DNA from: DAOTWA01 sp963702935
Lineage (GTDB): Bacteria; Chloroflexota; Anaerolineae; Anaerolineales; Anaerolineaceae
Reading direction: 5' to 3'
Assembly (NCBI GenBank): GCA_963702935.1
Contig: OY969772.1
Coordinates: forward strand, 3,658,001-3,722,000
DNA length: 64,000 bases
The notes under the pieces are model-generated. The model ran no database searches and was not told where the DNA came from. It saw nothing but the letters and a program-made list of their open reading frames with translations. The translations under genes were made by a program, and so were the position numbers. Positions 8,666-17,041 of the stretch are shown here, piece by piece (position 1 is the first letter of the stretch; each line of letters opens with the position of its first letter).

Positions 8666-9616
8666 TCAGGCGGGAGACGCCTTTAGCTCCAGGGGAGTGG
8701 ATTCGAGCACTTCATTGAGGATGGAACCGGCCGTCTTCCCGCGCAGGGCCGCTTCGGAGCGGACGATCAGGCGATGCGCCAGGGTGGCCGTAGTGAGAAA
8801 CTTGAGGTCGTCCGGGATGACGTGGTCCCGTCCGCGCAGAGCGGCCAGGGCCTGAGAGGCTTTGTAGAGGGCCAGGCTGGCGCGCGGGCTGGCCCCCAGG
8901 GCCAGGTCGGGGTGATTGCGCGTAGCCGAAACGATCTTGAGGATGTAATCTTGCAAGGAAGGGTCTACGAATACGTCCCACACCTGGCGCTGAAATTCCA
9001 GCAGCCTTTGCCCGTCCACCACCTGCCCGACCTGGTGGATGGGGTGGTCGTGGCTGAGGTTTTTCAAGATCTTGCGCTCATCCTCGAAGGACGGGTAGCC
9101 CACCGAGATGCGCATCAAGAAGCGGTCGAGCTGGGCTTCGGGGAGGGGGAAGGTGCCTTCATATTCGATCGGATTCTGGGTGGCCAGCACCAGGAAAGGG
9201 CGCGGCAGGGGGCGGGTGACGCCGTCCACGGTCACTTGCTGCTCTTGCATGGCTTCCAGCAGGGCCGATTGCGTGCGCGGAGTGGCGCGGTTGATCTCGT
9301 CTGCCAACAATACGTTCACGAACAGCGGCCCTTCGCGGAATTCGAACTGGCCGGTGTGCTGGTTGTAAATGGAAACGCCGGTGATGTCGTTGGGCAGGAG
9401 GTCGGGGGTGCATTGCAGGCGCTTGAAGCTCCCTCCCATGCTGATCGCCATGGAACGGGCCAGCATGGTTTTCCCCACCCCGGGCACGTCCTCGATGAGG
9501 ACGTGCCCTTCACACAAGAAGGCTACCATCAATAACTCGATCGAGGCGGTCTTGCCTACGATTACGCGCTCGACGTTTTGGGTTACCAGGCTGAAGAACT
9601 CTTGAAGTTGGCTCAT
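8666..9616 (-). CDS. MoxR family AAA+ ATPase (first copy)
   Basis: About 316 residues from ATG 9616 (MSQLQEFFSLVTQNVERV), which has an AGAGG ribosome site; an in-frame GTG lies 27 bases upstream. It is an AAA_3-type ATPase: Walker A GVGKTMLA, Walker B LLADEINRA followed by TPRTQSALLEAMQE, sensor 1 ATQNPIEYEGTFPLPEAQLDRF, and the arginine-finger region GASPRASLALYKASQA. The C-terminal lid ends ETAL-like (LVRSEAALRGK). MoxR ATPases act as chaperones or activators for partner proteins with vWA/DUF58 domains. It is first in the MoxR-DUF58-DUF4129 operon. Confidence 0.93.
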   Translation of the reverse strand: MSQLQEFFSLVTQNVERVIVGKTASIELLMVAFLCEGHVLIEDVPGVGKTMLARSMAISMGGSFKRLQCTPDLLPNDITGVSIYNQHTGQFEFREGPLFVNVLLADEINRATPRTQSALLEAMQEQQVTVDGVTRPLPRPFLVLATQNPIEYEGTFPLPEAQLDRFLMRISVGYPSFEDERKILKNLSHDHPIHQVGQVVDGQRLLEFQRQVWDVFVDPSLQDYILKIVSATRNHPDLALGASPRASLALYKASQALAALRGRDHVIPDDLKFLTTATLAHRLIVRSEAALRGKTAGSILNEVLESTPLELKASPA

Positions 9617-9694
9617 GCTGCCTCTTGCGTTTTGGGCTTGCACTTTGGCTTTGCCTTGGGGGATGAGGGCCGGCGTTGAAATTTCCTTCCTTCT

Positions 9695-9700
9695 ATTATA
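9695..9700 (-). promoter_or_regulatory. -10 element for the MoxR-DUF58-DUF4129 operon
   Basis: TATAAT on the minus strand, 78 bases upstream of ATG 9616, with no clear -35. The 9644-9857 intergenic region is divergent between this operon and gnd-zwf, and nothing else is recognisable in it. Confidence 0.45.
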
Positions 9701-9857
9701 CCCAGGGATGGGAAGTGCACGGCGCGCTTCTCATCCCCGTCCATGTATTCATACAATCTTCACCTTTGATGAGTAGAATAGGGTCAGATTATGGAGTAAA
9801 ATAGTAAGATATTTAATTCTAAATCGTCAATGATCTTGAAGATTGTGGAGGTCGTAA

Positions 9858-10769
9858 ATGCAGCTAGGGTTAGTTGGATTGGGTAAGATGGGCGCGAATA
9901 TGGCGCGCCGGTTGGCGCAAGGCGGGCATCAGGTATTGGTTTACAATCGCACGGCTTCAGTGGCTCAAGAGCTGGCCACAGAAGTGCCGGTCACCCCGGT
10001 TCTCTCCCTCGAGGAGCTGGTTGGAGCTTTGCAAGCGCCTCGCATCGTGTGGACGATGGTGCCGGCCGGACAGCCTACCGAGGACATGATCGTCAAGCTG
10101 GCGGAGCTGCTTTCGCCAGGGGACATTGTGGTTGACGGCGGCAACTCGAACTTCAACGATTCGATTCGCCGGGCGGCCTTTCTCGAAACGCACCACATCC
10201 ACTTCCTGGACGTGGGCGTGAGCGGCGGCATCTGGGGGCTAAAAGAAGGCTATGCCTTGATGGTCGGCGGTGAAGAGGAAATTGCCCGGCAGCTTTCACC
10301 GCTTTTTCAAACCCTGGCGCCCGGCGCGGATAAAGGCTGGGGCTGGATGGGGCCTCACGGGGCCGGCCATTTCGTGAAGATGGTGCATAATGGCATCGAA
10401 TACGGTATGATGGAAGCCTACGCCGAGGGCTTTGAATTGCTCCAGGCGCGCAAGGACTTCAACCTGGACCTGCACAAGGTCTCTCAAGTGTGGCAATACG
10501 GCTCTGTGGTGCGCTCCTGGCTGCTCGATCTCACCGAAAGGGCGCTGGCCGAAGATCCCGGCCTCGAGTTGTTGCACGGCTGGGTGGAAGATTTGGGAGA
10601 GGGCCGCTGGACGGTCTTTGAAGCCATCAACAACGACGTGCCGGCGCCGGTCATTGCGGCTTCCCTTTTCCGCCGCTTCGACAGCCGGCAAGGTGAAAGC
10701 TTTGCAGCGAAATTATTGGCGGCCATGCGCAACCAGTTCGGCGGACATGCCGTGCGTAAGGTGGAATAG
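9858..10769 (+). CDS. gnd: 6-phosphogluconate dehydrogenase, decarboxylating, short (GntZ/YqeC-like) type
   Basis: A 303-residue enzyme that oxidises and decarboxylates 6-phosphogluconate to ribulose 5-phosphate, the third step of the oxidative pentose phosphate pathway. The Rossmann part opens GLVGLGKMGANMARRL. The substrate-binding motifs are DGGNSNFNDS, VGVSGGIWGLKEGY and the catalytic K-M-V-H-N-G-I-E-Y-G (residues about 174-183). It belongs to the short homologue class (about 300 residues against about 470 for the E. coli type), whose members often prefer NAD (family knowledge, not visible here). ATG follows GTGGAGG. zwf starts 15 bases downstream, so the two form an operon. Confidence 0.93.
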   Translation: MQLGLVGLGKMGANMARRLAQGGHQVLVYNRTASVAQELATEVPVTPVLSLEELVGALQAPRIVWTMVPAGQPTEDMIVKLAELLSPGDIVVDGGNSNFNDSIRRAAFLETHHIHFLDVGVSGGIWGLKEGYALMVGGEEEIARQLSPLFQTLAPGADKGWGWMGPHGAGHFVKMVHNGIEYGMMEAYAEGFELLQARKDFNLDLHKVSQVWQYGSVVRSWLLDLTERALAEDPGLELLHGWVEDLGEGRWTVFEAINNDVPAPVIAASLFRRFDSRQGESFAAKLLAAMRNQFGGHAVRKVE

Positions 10770-10784
10770 AAGGGAAGAGAGATC

Positions 10785-12284
10785 ATGGAATCCAGCCCCA
10801 AAGAGCAAACTTCTGAGCCAGTGGCGTTTGTCATTTTCGGTGTTACGGGGGATCTCACCCGACGCAAGCTGATCCCCGCTCTGTACGAGCTGCTGCTCTC
10901 AGAGAGGTTGCCGGGGCCTATCTATATCGTCGGTTTTGCCCGCCGGGAGTGGGACGACGAGTTCTTGCAAAGAACCCTGAAGGAAGGCGTTCAGAAATAC
11001 TCACGCACCAAGCCGGTGAATGAGGCCGTCCTGGAAAAACTGGTAGAGAGCGCCCACTACGTGTGCGCTGACTTCAACGACCCGGAAGGTTACCTCGAGC
11101 TGGCCTCTCTGCTCGATGCCCACGGCACCAGCAACTGCCTGTTTTACCTGGCCACCCCGCCGGATGCTTACTCCGAGATCATCCAGCAGATCGGGAAGCA
11201 CAAACTGGCCGCACAGCAGAAAGGCTGGCGGCGGATCATCATCGAAAAACCGTATGGGCGGGATATGGCCTCTGCGCAGGCCCTCGAAAAAGAAGTGCAC
11301 GGAGTTTTCGAAGAAGACCAGCTTTACCGTATCGACCATTACCTGGGCAAGGAGACCGTGCAGAATATCCTGGTCTTTCGCTTCGCCAACGGCATCTTCG
11401 AGCCGCTGTGGAACAGCCATTACGTGGATCACGTGCAGATCACCGTCTCCGAGACGGAAGGGGTCGGCACGCGCGCGGGATATTACGAAACGTCCGGCGT
11501 CATCCGCGACGTGTTCCAGAATCACCTCTTGCAGCTCCTCACCCTCACGGCCATGGAGGCTCCGGTAGCCTTCAACGCCGAGGCGGTGCGGGATGAAAAG
11601 GTGAAAGTGCTGCGGGCTTTGCGTCCCTTGCGCGATAGCCAGGCGCTGGCCAACACCTTCCGCGCTCAGTACGTCTCGGGAATGGTGGATGATGAACGCG
11701 TGGTGGGATATAAGGATGAGCCGGGCGTCTCCGGCACCTCTGTGACGGAAACCTTTATGGCCGCCCGCGTATTCGTGGACAACTGGCGCTGGGCAGGCGT
11801 GCCGTTCTACCTGCGCTCGGGCAAGCGCCTGCCTTGCCGGTGGACGGAGATCTCCATCCAGTTTCGCCAGGTGCCGCTTTCTCTGTTTGGCTGGCACAAT
11901 ATGGCCGGCGACGCCCCCAACGTGCTCGTGCTCAAGCTGCAGCCCGACGAGGGCATCACTTTGAGTTTTGGGGCGAAAGCTCCCGGCCCCATGAATCAAA
12001 TCACCCCCGTGAAAATGGATTTCAGTTACGCCGAGTCCTTCAAGAATGAGCCTCCGGAAGCTTACGAGCGTTTGCTGTTGGACTGTATCATGGGGGACGC
12101 TACCTTGTTCACGCGCAGCGACGAGGTGGCTTCCGCCTGGGCCTTCACGTCTGGCATTATAGATGCCTGGAAGTCTCAGCCCGTGCGCAATTTACCGGTT
12201 TATGAAGCCGGCACCTGGGGACCTGAGAGCGTAGACGAATTCATCCGCCGCGGCGGACGGGAATGGCGCAACATGGATTTCTAA
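10785..12284 (+). CDS. zwf: Glucose-6-phosphate 1-dehydrogenase
   Basis: A 499-residue enzyme that oxidises glucose 6-phosphate to 6-phosphogluconolactone with NAD(P). The cofactor motif is FGVTGDLTRRKLIPALY near the N-terminus. The substrate-binding and catalytic segment is RIDHYLGKETVQNI, followed by FANGIFEPLWNSHYVDHVQI. The C-terminal domain has LRSGKRLPCRWTEI, with full family length. It pairs with gnd upstream. No separate 6-phosphogluconolactonase gene is in the window, so that step is encoded elsewhere or is spontaneous. Confidence 0.97.
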   Translation: MESSPKEQTSEPVAFVIFGVTGDLTRRKLIPALYELLLSERLPGPIYIVGFARREWDDEFLQRTLKEGVQKYSRTKPVNEAVLEKLVESAHYVCADFNDPEGYLELASLLDAHGTSNCLFYLATPPDAYSEIIQQIGKHKLAAQQKGWRRIIIEKPYGRDMASAQALEKEVHGVFEEDQLYRIDHYLGKETVQNILVFRFANGIFEPLWNSHYVDHVQITVSETEGVGTRAGYYETSGVIRDVFQNHLLQLLTLTAMEAPVAFNAEAVRDEKVKVLRALRPLRDSQALANTFRAQYVSGMVDDERVVGYKDEPGVSGTSVTETFMAARVFVDNWRWAGVPFYLRSGKRLPCRWTEISIQFRQVPLSLFGWHNMAGDAPNVLVLKLQPDEGITLSFGAKAPGPMNQITPVKMDFSYAESFKNEPPEAYERLLLDCIMGDATLFTRSDEVASAWAFTSGIIDAWKSQPVRNLPVYEAGTWGPESVDEFIRRGGREWRNMDF

Positions 12285-12297
12285 GGGGGCGGGGGAC

Positions 12298-12882
12298 TTA
12301 AACCGGCTGGCCGCAGTTCGGGCAGACCTTTTCTGTGGGAGCTACCACGAACCCACAGCGGGGGCAGGTGCCCGGCTGCACGCTCCCGAGGGGCGCGCCA
12401 CAAGCGACGCAGTTGGATACGCCCACCGGGTTAGCCGTCCCGCAATATGCGCAGCTCACCCGGCGCAAACGCTCGGATAATTGCTGGGTGGAGCTCGCTG
12501 CTCGAGCGGTCGCCTCGATGACCTTCCAGACCTCGTCGCTGAGCTGTAAATTCTCGATATCCTGCGCGACGTCGTCCAGCCGTCCGATCAAAGAAAACGG
12601 GTTACGCAAGGCGAAGAGAGCGGTGATGCCCAGGTTGGCGGCGATGCCCATCCAGGCCTGATTCCCAATCTGCACGTTGACGCCATCTTCCACCGATTGT
12701 AGCGTCACGCTCAAGGCCGTTAATCCCCCTGAAGAGCTCATGTTGCTGGTGGCAATTTGAACGGCGACCTTTGGCCCGCTGCCGATTTGTTGGACGCGCA
12801 AATTACCACGGTTGAAATGCGCCATCAGGTTTTGAGCGAAATCTTGAGGGGTCACGTTGCCGTGGTAAATACGCTGTTCCAT
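12298..12882 (-). CDS. Double zinc-ribbon protein of unknown function
   Basis: About 194 residues from ATG 12882 (MEQRIYHGNVTPQDFAQNL). A longer in-frame start further upstream would run through the divergent promoter, so it is rejected. The N-terminal ~110 residues form a domain with the phrase QNLMAHFNRGNLRVQQIG, seemingly a beta-rich fold with a short hydrophobic stretch. The C-terminus has two four-Cys ribbons: C-A-Y-C...C-V-A-C and C-P-R-C...C-P-N-C. Similar proteins are annotated only as zinc-ribbon proteins. A possible role in membrane or protein quality control is a guess. It converges on zwf, 13 bases away. Confidence 0.7.
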   Translation of the reverse strand: MEQRIYHGNVTPQDFAQNLMAHFNRGNLRVQQIGSGPKVAVQIATSNMSSSGGLTALSVTLQSVEDGVNVQIGNQAWMGIAANLGITALFALRNPFSLIGRLDDVAQDIENLQLSDEVWKVIEATARAASSTQQLSERLRRVSCAYCGTANPVGVSNCVACGAPLGSVQPGTCPRCGFVVAPTEKVCPNCGQPV

Positions 12883-12889
12883 AGAGTGG

Positions 12890-12897
12890 ATTATAAT
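12890..12897. promoter_or_regulatory. Palindromic ATTATAAT box, probable bidirectional -10
   Basis: ATTATAAT is its own reverse complement, so it gives TATAAT on both strands. On the minus strand it ends 7 bases before the zinc-ribbon ATG (12882), implying a leaderless message. On the plus strand it would start the SH3 gene message with a leader of about 30 bases and a GAGG site. Confidence 0.5.
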
Positions 12898-12936
12898 CGG
12901 ATTGCGAAATTTTGAGGAAAGAATCCAGGAGTTGAA

Positions 12937-13566
12937 ATGCATCGTAGCTGGGTGAGACCCGTTGTTTTCGTAGCCATTGTGGCTGCTGCCTTCGGCCTTG
13001 GGCGGATACCCTCCGCCAGCGCGCAGAATTCGGTTCAACAAGCCACTCAAGCTCCCACCCTGATGGCCACCGTCACGGGCACGCCCACCGGTCCGCTGGC
13101 CACGGTTCTGGAAGAGCAGGATCAGGTCAACGTTCGTTCCGGACCGGGGCAGCTTTACCCCAGGATAGGCGTGCTCTTGCCTGGCCAGACGGTAGTGGCG
13201 AAGGGGCGCTCTGCCGGAGGGGATTGGATTTTGGTTGACTATCCCGGCGTACCGGGCGGCACGGGCTGGGTCTATACTTACCTGGTCAAGCTCACCCCCG
13301 GCAATTTGCCTATCGTCGAGCCTCCACCCACGCCTACGCCGCTTTACACGGCCACCATCGACCCGACCCTGGCAGCCCAGTTCATCGTCACGGCGGTTCC
13401 CACGCGTCTGCCTACTTTTACTCCCCCGTCTCCCTTAGTCGTCCCCACCTTCCCGGCTTCGGGCACCAGCGTTAACCCGGGCGGCATCCCCATAGCGCTG
13501 GTGATCATCGGTTTGGGCTCCCTGGGAGTATTCCTTGGCTTGATCTCCCTCATCCGCGGGCGTTAA
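12937..13566 (+). CDS. Secreted SH3b-domain protein with C-terminal membrane anchor
   Basis: A 209-residue exported protein. It opens with a signal peptide (MHRSWVRPVVFVAIVAAAFGL...ASAQ, cleavage about residue 30). A short Thr/Pro linker follows, then one bacterial SH3 domain (about residues 62-110): QVNVRSGPGQLYPRIGVLLPGQTVVAKGRS...WILVDYPG. A long Pro/Thr-rich spacer leads to a C-terminal membrane helix (IPIALVIIGLGSLGVFLGLISLI) and basic RGR tail. SH3b domains usually bind peptidoglycan or mediate surface protein contacts, so a wall- or membrane-surface role is likely. There is no catalytic domain. It diverges from the zinc-ribbon gene. Confidence 0.8.
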   Translation: MHRSWVRPVVFVAIVAAAFGLGRIPSASAQNSVQQATQAPTLMATVTGTPTGPLATVLEEQDQVNVRSGPGQLYPRIGVLLPGQTVVAKGRSAGGDWILVDYPGVPGGTGWVYTYLVKLTPGNLPIVEPPPTPTPLYTATIDPTLAAQFIVTAVPTRLPTFTPPSPLVVPTFPASGTSVNPGGIPIALVIIGLGSLGVFLGLISLIRGR

Positions 13567-13580
13567 GCCCGCCTGACAGA

Positions 13581-14234
13581 TCAGCGATAGAAGCTTTCCA
13601 GCCCGCGCAGACAATTTGCGCCGAGCTTGTGACCTACCTGATCCTCGCAGTAGGTCACTTTCGCGCCGGCCCTTTCCAGTGTCTCGACGGCCTGTCTGGC
13701 GCGTTCCACGGGCACGGTATCGTCCTGGCTCCCATGGGCCACGTAAATTGGCTTTCCCTCCAGCAGGCCCGGCTTTGCCAGGGTCTCGGCGCCGGCCGGC
13801 AGAAAGCCCGCCAACCCGGCCAGCTTTTCGACGCGTGCGGGGTGGAGCAAAGCGAGGGCGTAGCACAGCGCAGTTCCCTGGCTGAAACCGATCAGGCTGA
13901 AAGTGCTGGCGTCCACGTTTTGCGACGCAGACCACCTGTCGATCAAGCGCATTAGGCCCTCTACGGCGGGCTTGAAATCATCGATGCCGGTTCTTATCCC
14001 GGACGTGTGCGGGTGCCACCCATAGCCGCCCCCGGGGGCGGCTACCGGCGCGCGGGGGGCCAGGATCCAGTAATCCGCCGGGAACCTTCGAGTAAAGACC
14101 CACATGACGTTTTCGTCGCCGGTCCAACCGTGGATCAAAAGCAGCAGGCGCGGATTGTCCGCAGCCACGGGCGGTTGGACGCGCAGCACCCATTCGTCCA
14201 GTTGAAGGGAATAAGGCTCACTTGGGGTCGGCAT
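13581..14234 (-). CDS. Alpha/beta hydrolase, phospholipase/carboxylesterase family
   Basis: A 217-residue serine hydrolase. The oxyanion segment is LLLLIHGWTGDENVMW. The nucleophile elbow is IGFSQGTALCYA (Ser about 118), the acid is in VAHGSQDDTVPVERA, and the His is in DQVGHKLG. This matches the small carboxylesterase/lysophospholipase group. There is no signal peptide, so it is cytoplasmic. Its start overlaps the end of the small membrane-protein gene by 17 bases, which suggests translational coupling. The substrate is unknown. Confidence 0.85.
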   Translation of the reverse strand: MPTPSEPYSLQLDEWVLRVQPPVAADNPRLLLLIHGWTGDENVMWVFTRRFPADYWILAPRAPVAAPGGGYGWHPHTSGIRTGIDDFKPAVEGLMRLIDRWSASQNVDASTFSLIGFSQGTALCYALALLHPARVEKLAGLAGFLPAGAETLAKPGLLEGKPIYVAHGSQDDTVPVERARQAVETLERAGAKVTYCEDQVGHKLGANCLRGLESFYR

Positions 14235-14445
14235 GTTTGATGATTTGATCCATTACCCAAAAGATTAGAACAACCAGGACGATGGGCAGCAGCCCACCGA
14301 GCATACATAGCAGGCCTACCACGGCGGCCCCGGCGCCATAGGTCCAATAGATCAGACCCAGGCCAACCACAAATAACAACAACAGCCCGCCGGCGATCAA
14401 GCGGAAATTAGTCTGACGGGCATATTTGCGTAAATCATGTCCCAT
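14218..14445 (-). CDS. Small two-helix membrane protein of unknown function
   Basis: About 75 residues from ATG 14445; a GTG two codons earlier is possible. A short basic N-terminus (MGHDLRKYARQTNFR) is followed by two hydrophobic segments (about residues 17-36 and 40-65) and a short cytoplasmic-looking tail. It overlaps the hydrolase gene in another frame, which favours a real co-translated gene. I cannot name the family. Confidence 0.6.
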   Translation of the reverse strand: MGHDLRKYARQTNFRLIAGGLLLLFVVGLGLIYWTYGAGAAVVGLLCMLGGLLPIVLVVLIFWVMDQIIKHADPK

Positions 14446-14483
14446 GGGCACCTGGCTTTTCCAACGGATGGCTATCCTCTCGC

Positions 14484-15398
14484 TTAGAGGTCATGCTTGA
14501 AGGCAGGGAGCCTCTGGTCGCTTGGAGCTCGCCGGAAGCGGCGCCCTAACTGGCCTGACCAGGAGAGCGCTTTCTTCAAATCGGGCAGCCCCAGTTGGGC
14601 AGCCTGGTCGCCCCGCTCGATGAGCTCTGCCACGTTTACCCGGTCTAACCAACCGACTTCGGCTACTTCCGGGCGAACGACCACGTCCGGCTGGTCGGTT
14701 TCGAGGCGGAGCTCTGCCATCAACCTCGACGAGTACTCGATGGATTGCAGAAAGAGATTGAAAGCCTGGGCCAGGCGCAGCCGCGAGACTCTCTCGATCA
14801 ACTGGGTAGGCCCTGGGACGGGCAAGGAAGGAGGGGGTTGAGTTGTCCATTCTTCCGGAGGGGCAGCCAGCGCCACCGCCACGATAGGCAGGTTAGGAGC
14901 CAGCCAGCGCGCCACGCTGACCGGAACGGGGTCCAGCACGCCGCCGTCCATGAGCGTAATCGCGCCGATCTTCACCGGTGGGAATACCCCCGGTACGGCG
15001 GAAGAGGCAAAAATGGCCTCCAGGACTTTCCCGTGGTGCAAGATGATCTCCTGGCCGGTTTTTACGTCCACGGCCGTGACCGCCAGCGGAATCTTGAGAT
15101 CGCTGAAAGCCTTGCCGTCCAGCAGGCCGCTCAACAGATCCTTCAGCCCGCTGAGGCCGAGCAAAGAGGGGCCATCCTCCCGCTTGCGCCCGAACATCCT
15201 GGACTGGTCGATGCCCAAGAGAATGCGCTCCATTTCCTGCGGGCCATAGCCGGCTGCATACAGGCCGCCGATCAATCCTCCTGCGCTGGTGCCGGCGACT
15301 GCCCGGATGTGGTACCCGGCGTTTTCCAGGCAGTGGATGACGCCAACATGGGCGATGCCTTTGACACCTCCTCCCCCTAATGCCAGAGCAATGTCCAT
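14484..15398 (-). CDS. Patatin-like phospholipase family protein (RssA-like)
   Basis: A 304-residue patatin-type Ser-Asp dyad hydrolase. The oxyanion hole is GGGGVKGIAHVGV (residues 8-20), the nucleophile is in AVAGTSAGGLIGGLYAAGY (Ser about 39), and the catalytic Asp is in LMDGGVLDPVPV. Bacterial RssA/YchK-like members hydrolyse lipid acyl esters; the substrate here is unknown. No signal peptide is seen. ATG at 15398 follows GGGGAG. It lies just upstream of the small membrane protein and hydrolase genes on the same strand, and may form a lipid-hydrolase operon with them (inference). Confidence 0.9.
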   Translation of the reverse strand: MDIALALGGGGVKGIAHVGVIHCLENAGYHIRAVAGTSAGGLIGGLYAAGYGPQEMERILLGIDQSRMFGRKREDGPSLLGLSGLKDLLSGLLDGKAFSDLKIPLAVTAVDVKTGQEIILHHGKVLEAIFASSAVPGVFPPVKIGAITLMDGGVLDPVPVSVARWLAPNLPIVAVALAAPPEEWTTQPPPSLPVPGPTQLIERVSRLRLAQAFNLFLQSIEYSSRLMAELRLETDQPDVVVRPEVAEVGWLDRVNVAELIERGDQAAQLGLPDLKKALSWSGQLGRRFRRAPSDQRLPAFKHDL

Positions 15399-15435
15399 CG
15401 TTTACTCCCCGATCCTAAAAAGATATGCTTCCACG

Positions 15436-15441
15436 ATTATA
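15436..15441 (-). promoter_or_regulatory. -10 element for the patatin-like gene
   Basis: TATAAT on the minus strand, about 38 bases upstream of the ATG at 15398. The intergenic region 15399-15538 is divergent and also holds the MFS promoter. Confidence 0.45.
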
Positions 15442-15503
15442 CTCTAAGCGGGGCTATGGATTATCCAGCCGTGTTCTGGCTCATCAGTAAGCGGCCAATT
15501 ATC

Positions 15504-15531
15504 TTGTCGTTTTCCGAATCGTGGTTACAAT
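15504..15531 (+). promoter_or_regulatory. Promoter of the MFS transporter, probably leaderless
   Basis: TTGTCG (15504-15509) and TACAAT (15526-15531) have a 16-base spacer. The ATG at 15539 is 7 bases after the -10, so transcription should begin at or next to the start codon. This also argues against the in-frame GTG at 15521, which lies inside the promoter. Confidence 0.6.
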
Positions 15532-15538
15532 AGCGCTG

Positions 15539-16864
15539 ATGAATTCTCTGCGAACTTTATTGAGGCCGCGCCAGCCCGTTCCCGCTGAATATCGCTCCAC
15601 CTTCTTCCATCTCTACCTGGACATTACCTGGTTCGGGGTATTATCCGGCAGCTCCATGGCGTATATCGCGATTTATGCGGCCCGGCTGGGGGGCGACGGA
15701 CAGCAAATCGGGCTGATCAATGCTGCGCCGGCCATCGTCAACCTGTTGTTTGCCTTACCGGCCGGGAGGTGGCTGGCTCAACGCAAGACGGGCAGCGCAG
15801 TTTTTTGGACCTCGATCTATTACCGCATCTTTTATCTATTGTGGGTGCCGTTGCCCTGGTTGTTCGCTTCGCAGAGTCAAATCTGGGCCATCATCGCCAC
15901 GACCCTGCTGATGAGTATTCCGGGGACGGCCCTTTCGGTGGGCTTCAATGCTCTGTTCGCCGAGGCGGTGCCCCCGGAGTGGCGCGGTTACGTGGCGGGC
16001 GTACGCAACGCTGCTTTTGCGGTTACGACGACGCTCACCTCTCTGCTTTCGGGATATCTATTAGTCAGCCTGCATTTTCCGGTTGGATATCAGGTGGTTT
16101 TTGCGCTCGGCTTTTTAGGCGCCATGATGAGCAGCTTCCATCTATGGTCGGTTTACCGGCATACCGATTCCGGCCAGGCGGGCCATGGCAATGGGCCCCC
16201 CGAGGCTCTCAGCGCTCCGGGTGGCCTGCCCATTTCCAACAAGCGCGCGCGTGTGCGCTTCCTGAATGCGGAAATGCTGCGCTTTGCGGTATTGAAGGGG
16301 CCGTTTGGCAGGCTGGTGATGCTCCTTTTTTTCTTTCACCTGGCGCAGTACTTTCCCGTGGCGGTCTTCACGATTTACCTCGTGGACGCCTTGCACTTCT
16401 CCGACCAGATGATCGGCATTGGCAGCGCTGTTTTTTACGCGGTTGTTTTCATCGGTTCCACCCAACTGGCTCGCTGGAGCTCGCGTTACGGGAACAGGGT
16501 CGTCACCGGCGTGGGCGCGACGTTGATGGCGTTTTATCCTGCTTTGTTGGCCATAACGCATGGGGTCGGTTTATTCGTGGTTACTTCGGCGGTTGGGGGG
16601 CTGGCCTGGTCGCTGGCCGGCGGAGCTTTGTATAATTACCTGCTCGAGAATGTTCCACCGCACGATCGCCCTGCGCACCTGGCCTGGTACAACCTTGCTC
16701 TGAATGCCGCTATCCTCATTGGGTCTCTGGTGGGGCCATTCGTCGCCGGTCTGACGGGTCTGTCCATCTCGTTGTTCCTGTTCGCGGTGATTCGTCTCTT
16801 CGCGGGGGCGTCTATCTTGCGTTGGGGAAGATCCACTTTGCCGGACGAAGGAAGCACATCCTGA
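15539..16864 (+). CDS. Major facilitator superfamily transporter
   Basis: About 441 residues from ATG 15539, with about 12 membrane helices. The first transmembrane pair reads DITWFGVLSGSSMAYIAIYAARLG. A loop with LPAGRWLAQRKTGS (motif A-like, between helices 2 and 3) and a long central loop of about residues 205-250 divide two six-helix halves. The second half has FYAVVFIGSTQLARWSSRYGNR. The substrate cannot be predicted from sequence. The start is set by the promoter position and there is no ribosome site upstream. It stands alone between the patatin gene and the amino acid ABC operon. Confidence 0.85.
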   Translation: MNSLRTLLRPRQPVPAEYRSTFFHLYLDITWFGVLSGSSMAYIAIYAARLGGDGQQIGLINAAPAIVNLLFALPAGRWLAQRKTGSAVFWTSIYYRIFYLLWVPLPWLFASQSQIWAIIATTLLMSIPGTALSVGFNALFAEAVPPEWRGYVAGVRNAAFAVTTTLTSLLSGYLLVSLHFPVGYQVVFALGFLGAMMSSFHLWSVYRHTDSGQAGHGNGPPEALSAPGGLPISNKRARVRFLNAEMLRFAVLKGPFGRLVMLLFFFHLAQYFPVAVFTIYLVDALHFSDQMIGIGSAVFYAVVFIGSTQLARWSSRYGNRVVTGVGATLMAFYPALLAITHGVGLFVVTSAVGGLAWSLAGGALYNYLLENVPPHDRPAHLAWYNLALNAAILIGSLVGPFVAGLTGLSISLFLFAVIRLFAGASILRWGRSTLPDEGSTS

Positions 16865-16942
16865 ACGGCGCTTCAAGGCCCTTTGCCCACCGGCGGGATA
16901 GGGTGAAAACAGGCGATATTTAAAAATCGCAAAATTGCGTGA

Positions 16943-16970
16943 TTGTAATCTCATTAAATTGGCCTATAAT
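16943..16970 (+). promoter_or_regulatory. Promoter of the amino acid ABC transporter operon
   Basis: TTGTAA (16943-16948) and TATAAT (16965-16970) have a 16-base spacer. The leader is about 65 bases and includes GGAGAAG before the ATG at 17042. No riboswitch or operator is recognised in the leader. Confidence 0.6.
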
Positions 16971-17041
16971 TGATAAAATTCATCTGCGAAATCCTGATGT
17001 GTTAGGGTTTTGCCATTATTTCGATTGGAGAAGAAGAGCCC

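Noticed and set aside
15521..15538. GTG start for the MFS transporter at 15521
   Set aside because: It lies in the spacer and -10 of a good promoter, so ATG 15539 is preferred.
16971..17041. Riboswitch in the leader of the amino acid ABC operon
   Set aside because: The leader is short (about 65 bases) and matches no conserved riboswitch core that I can recognise.
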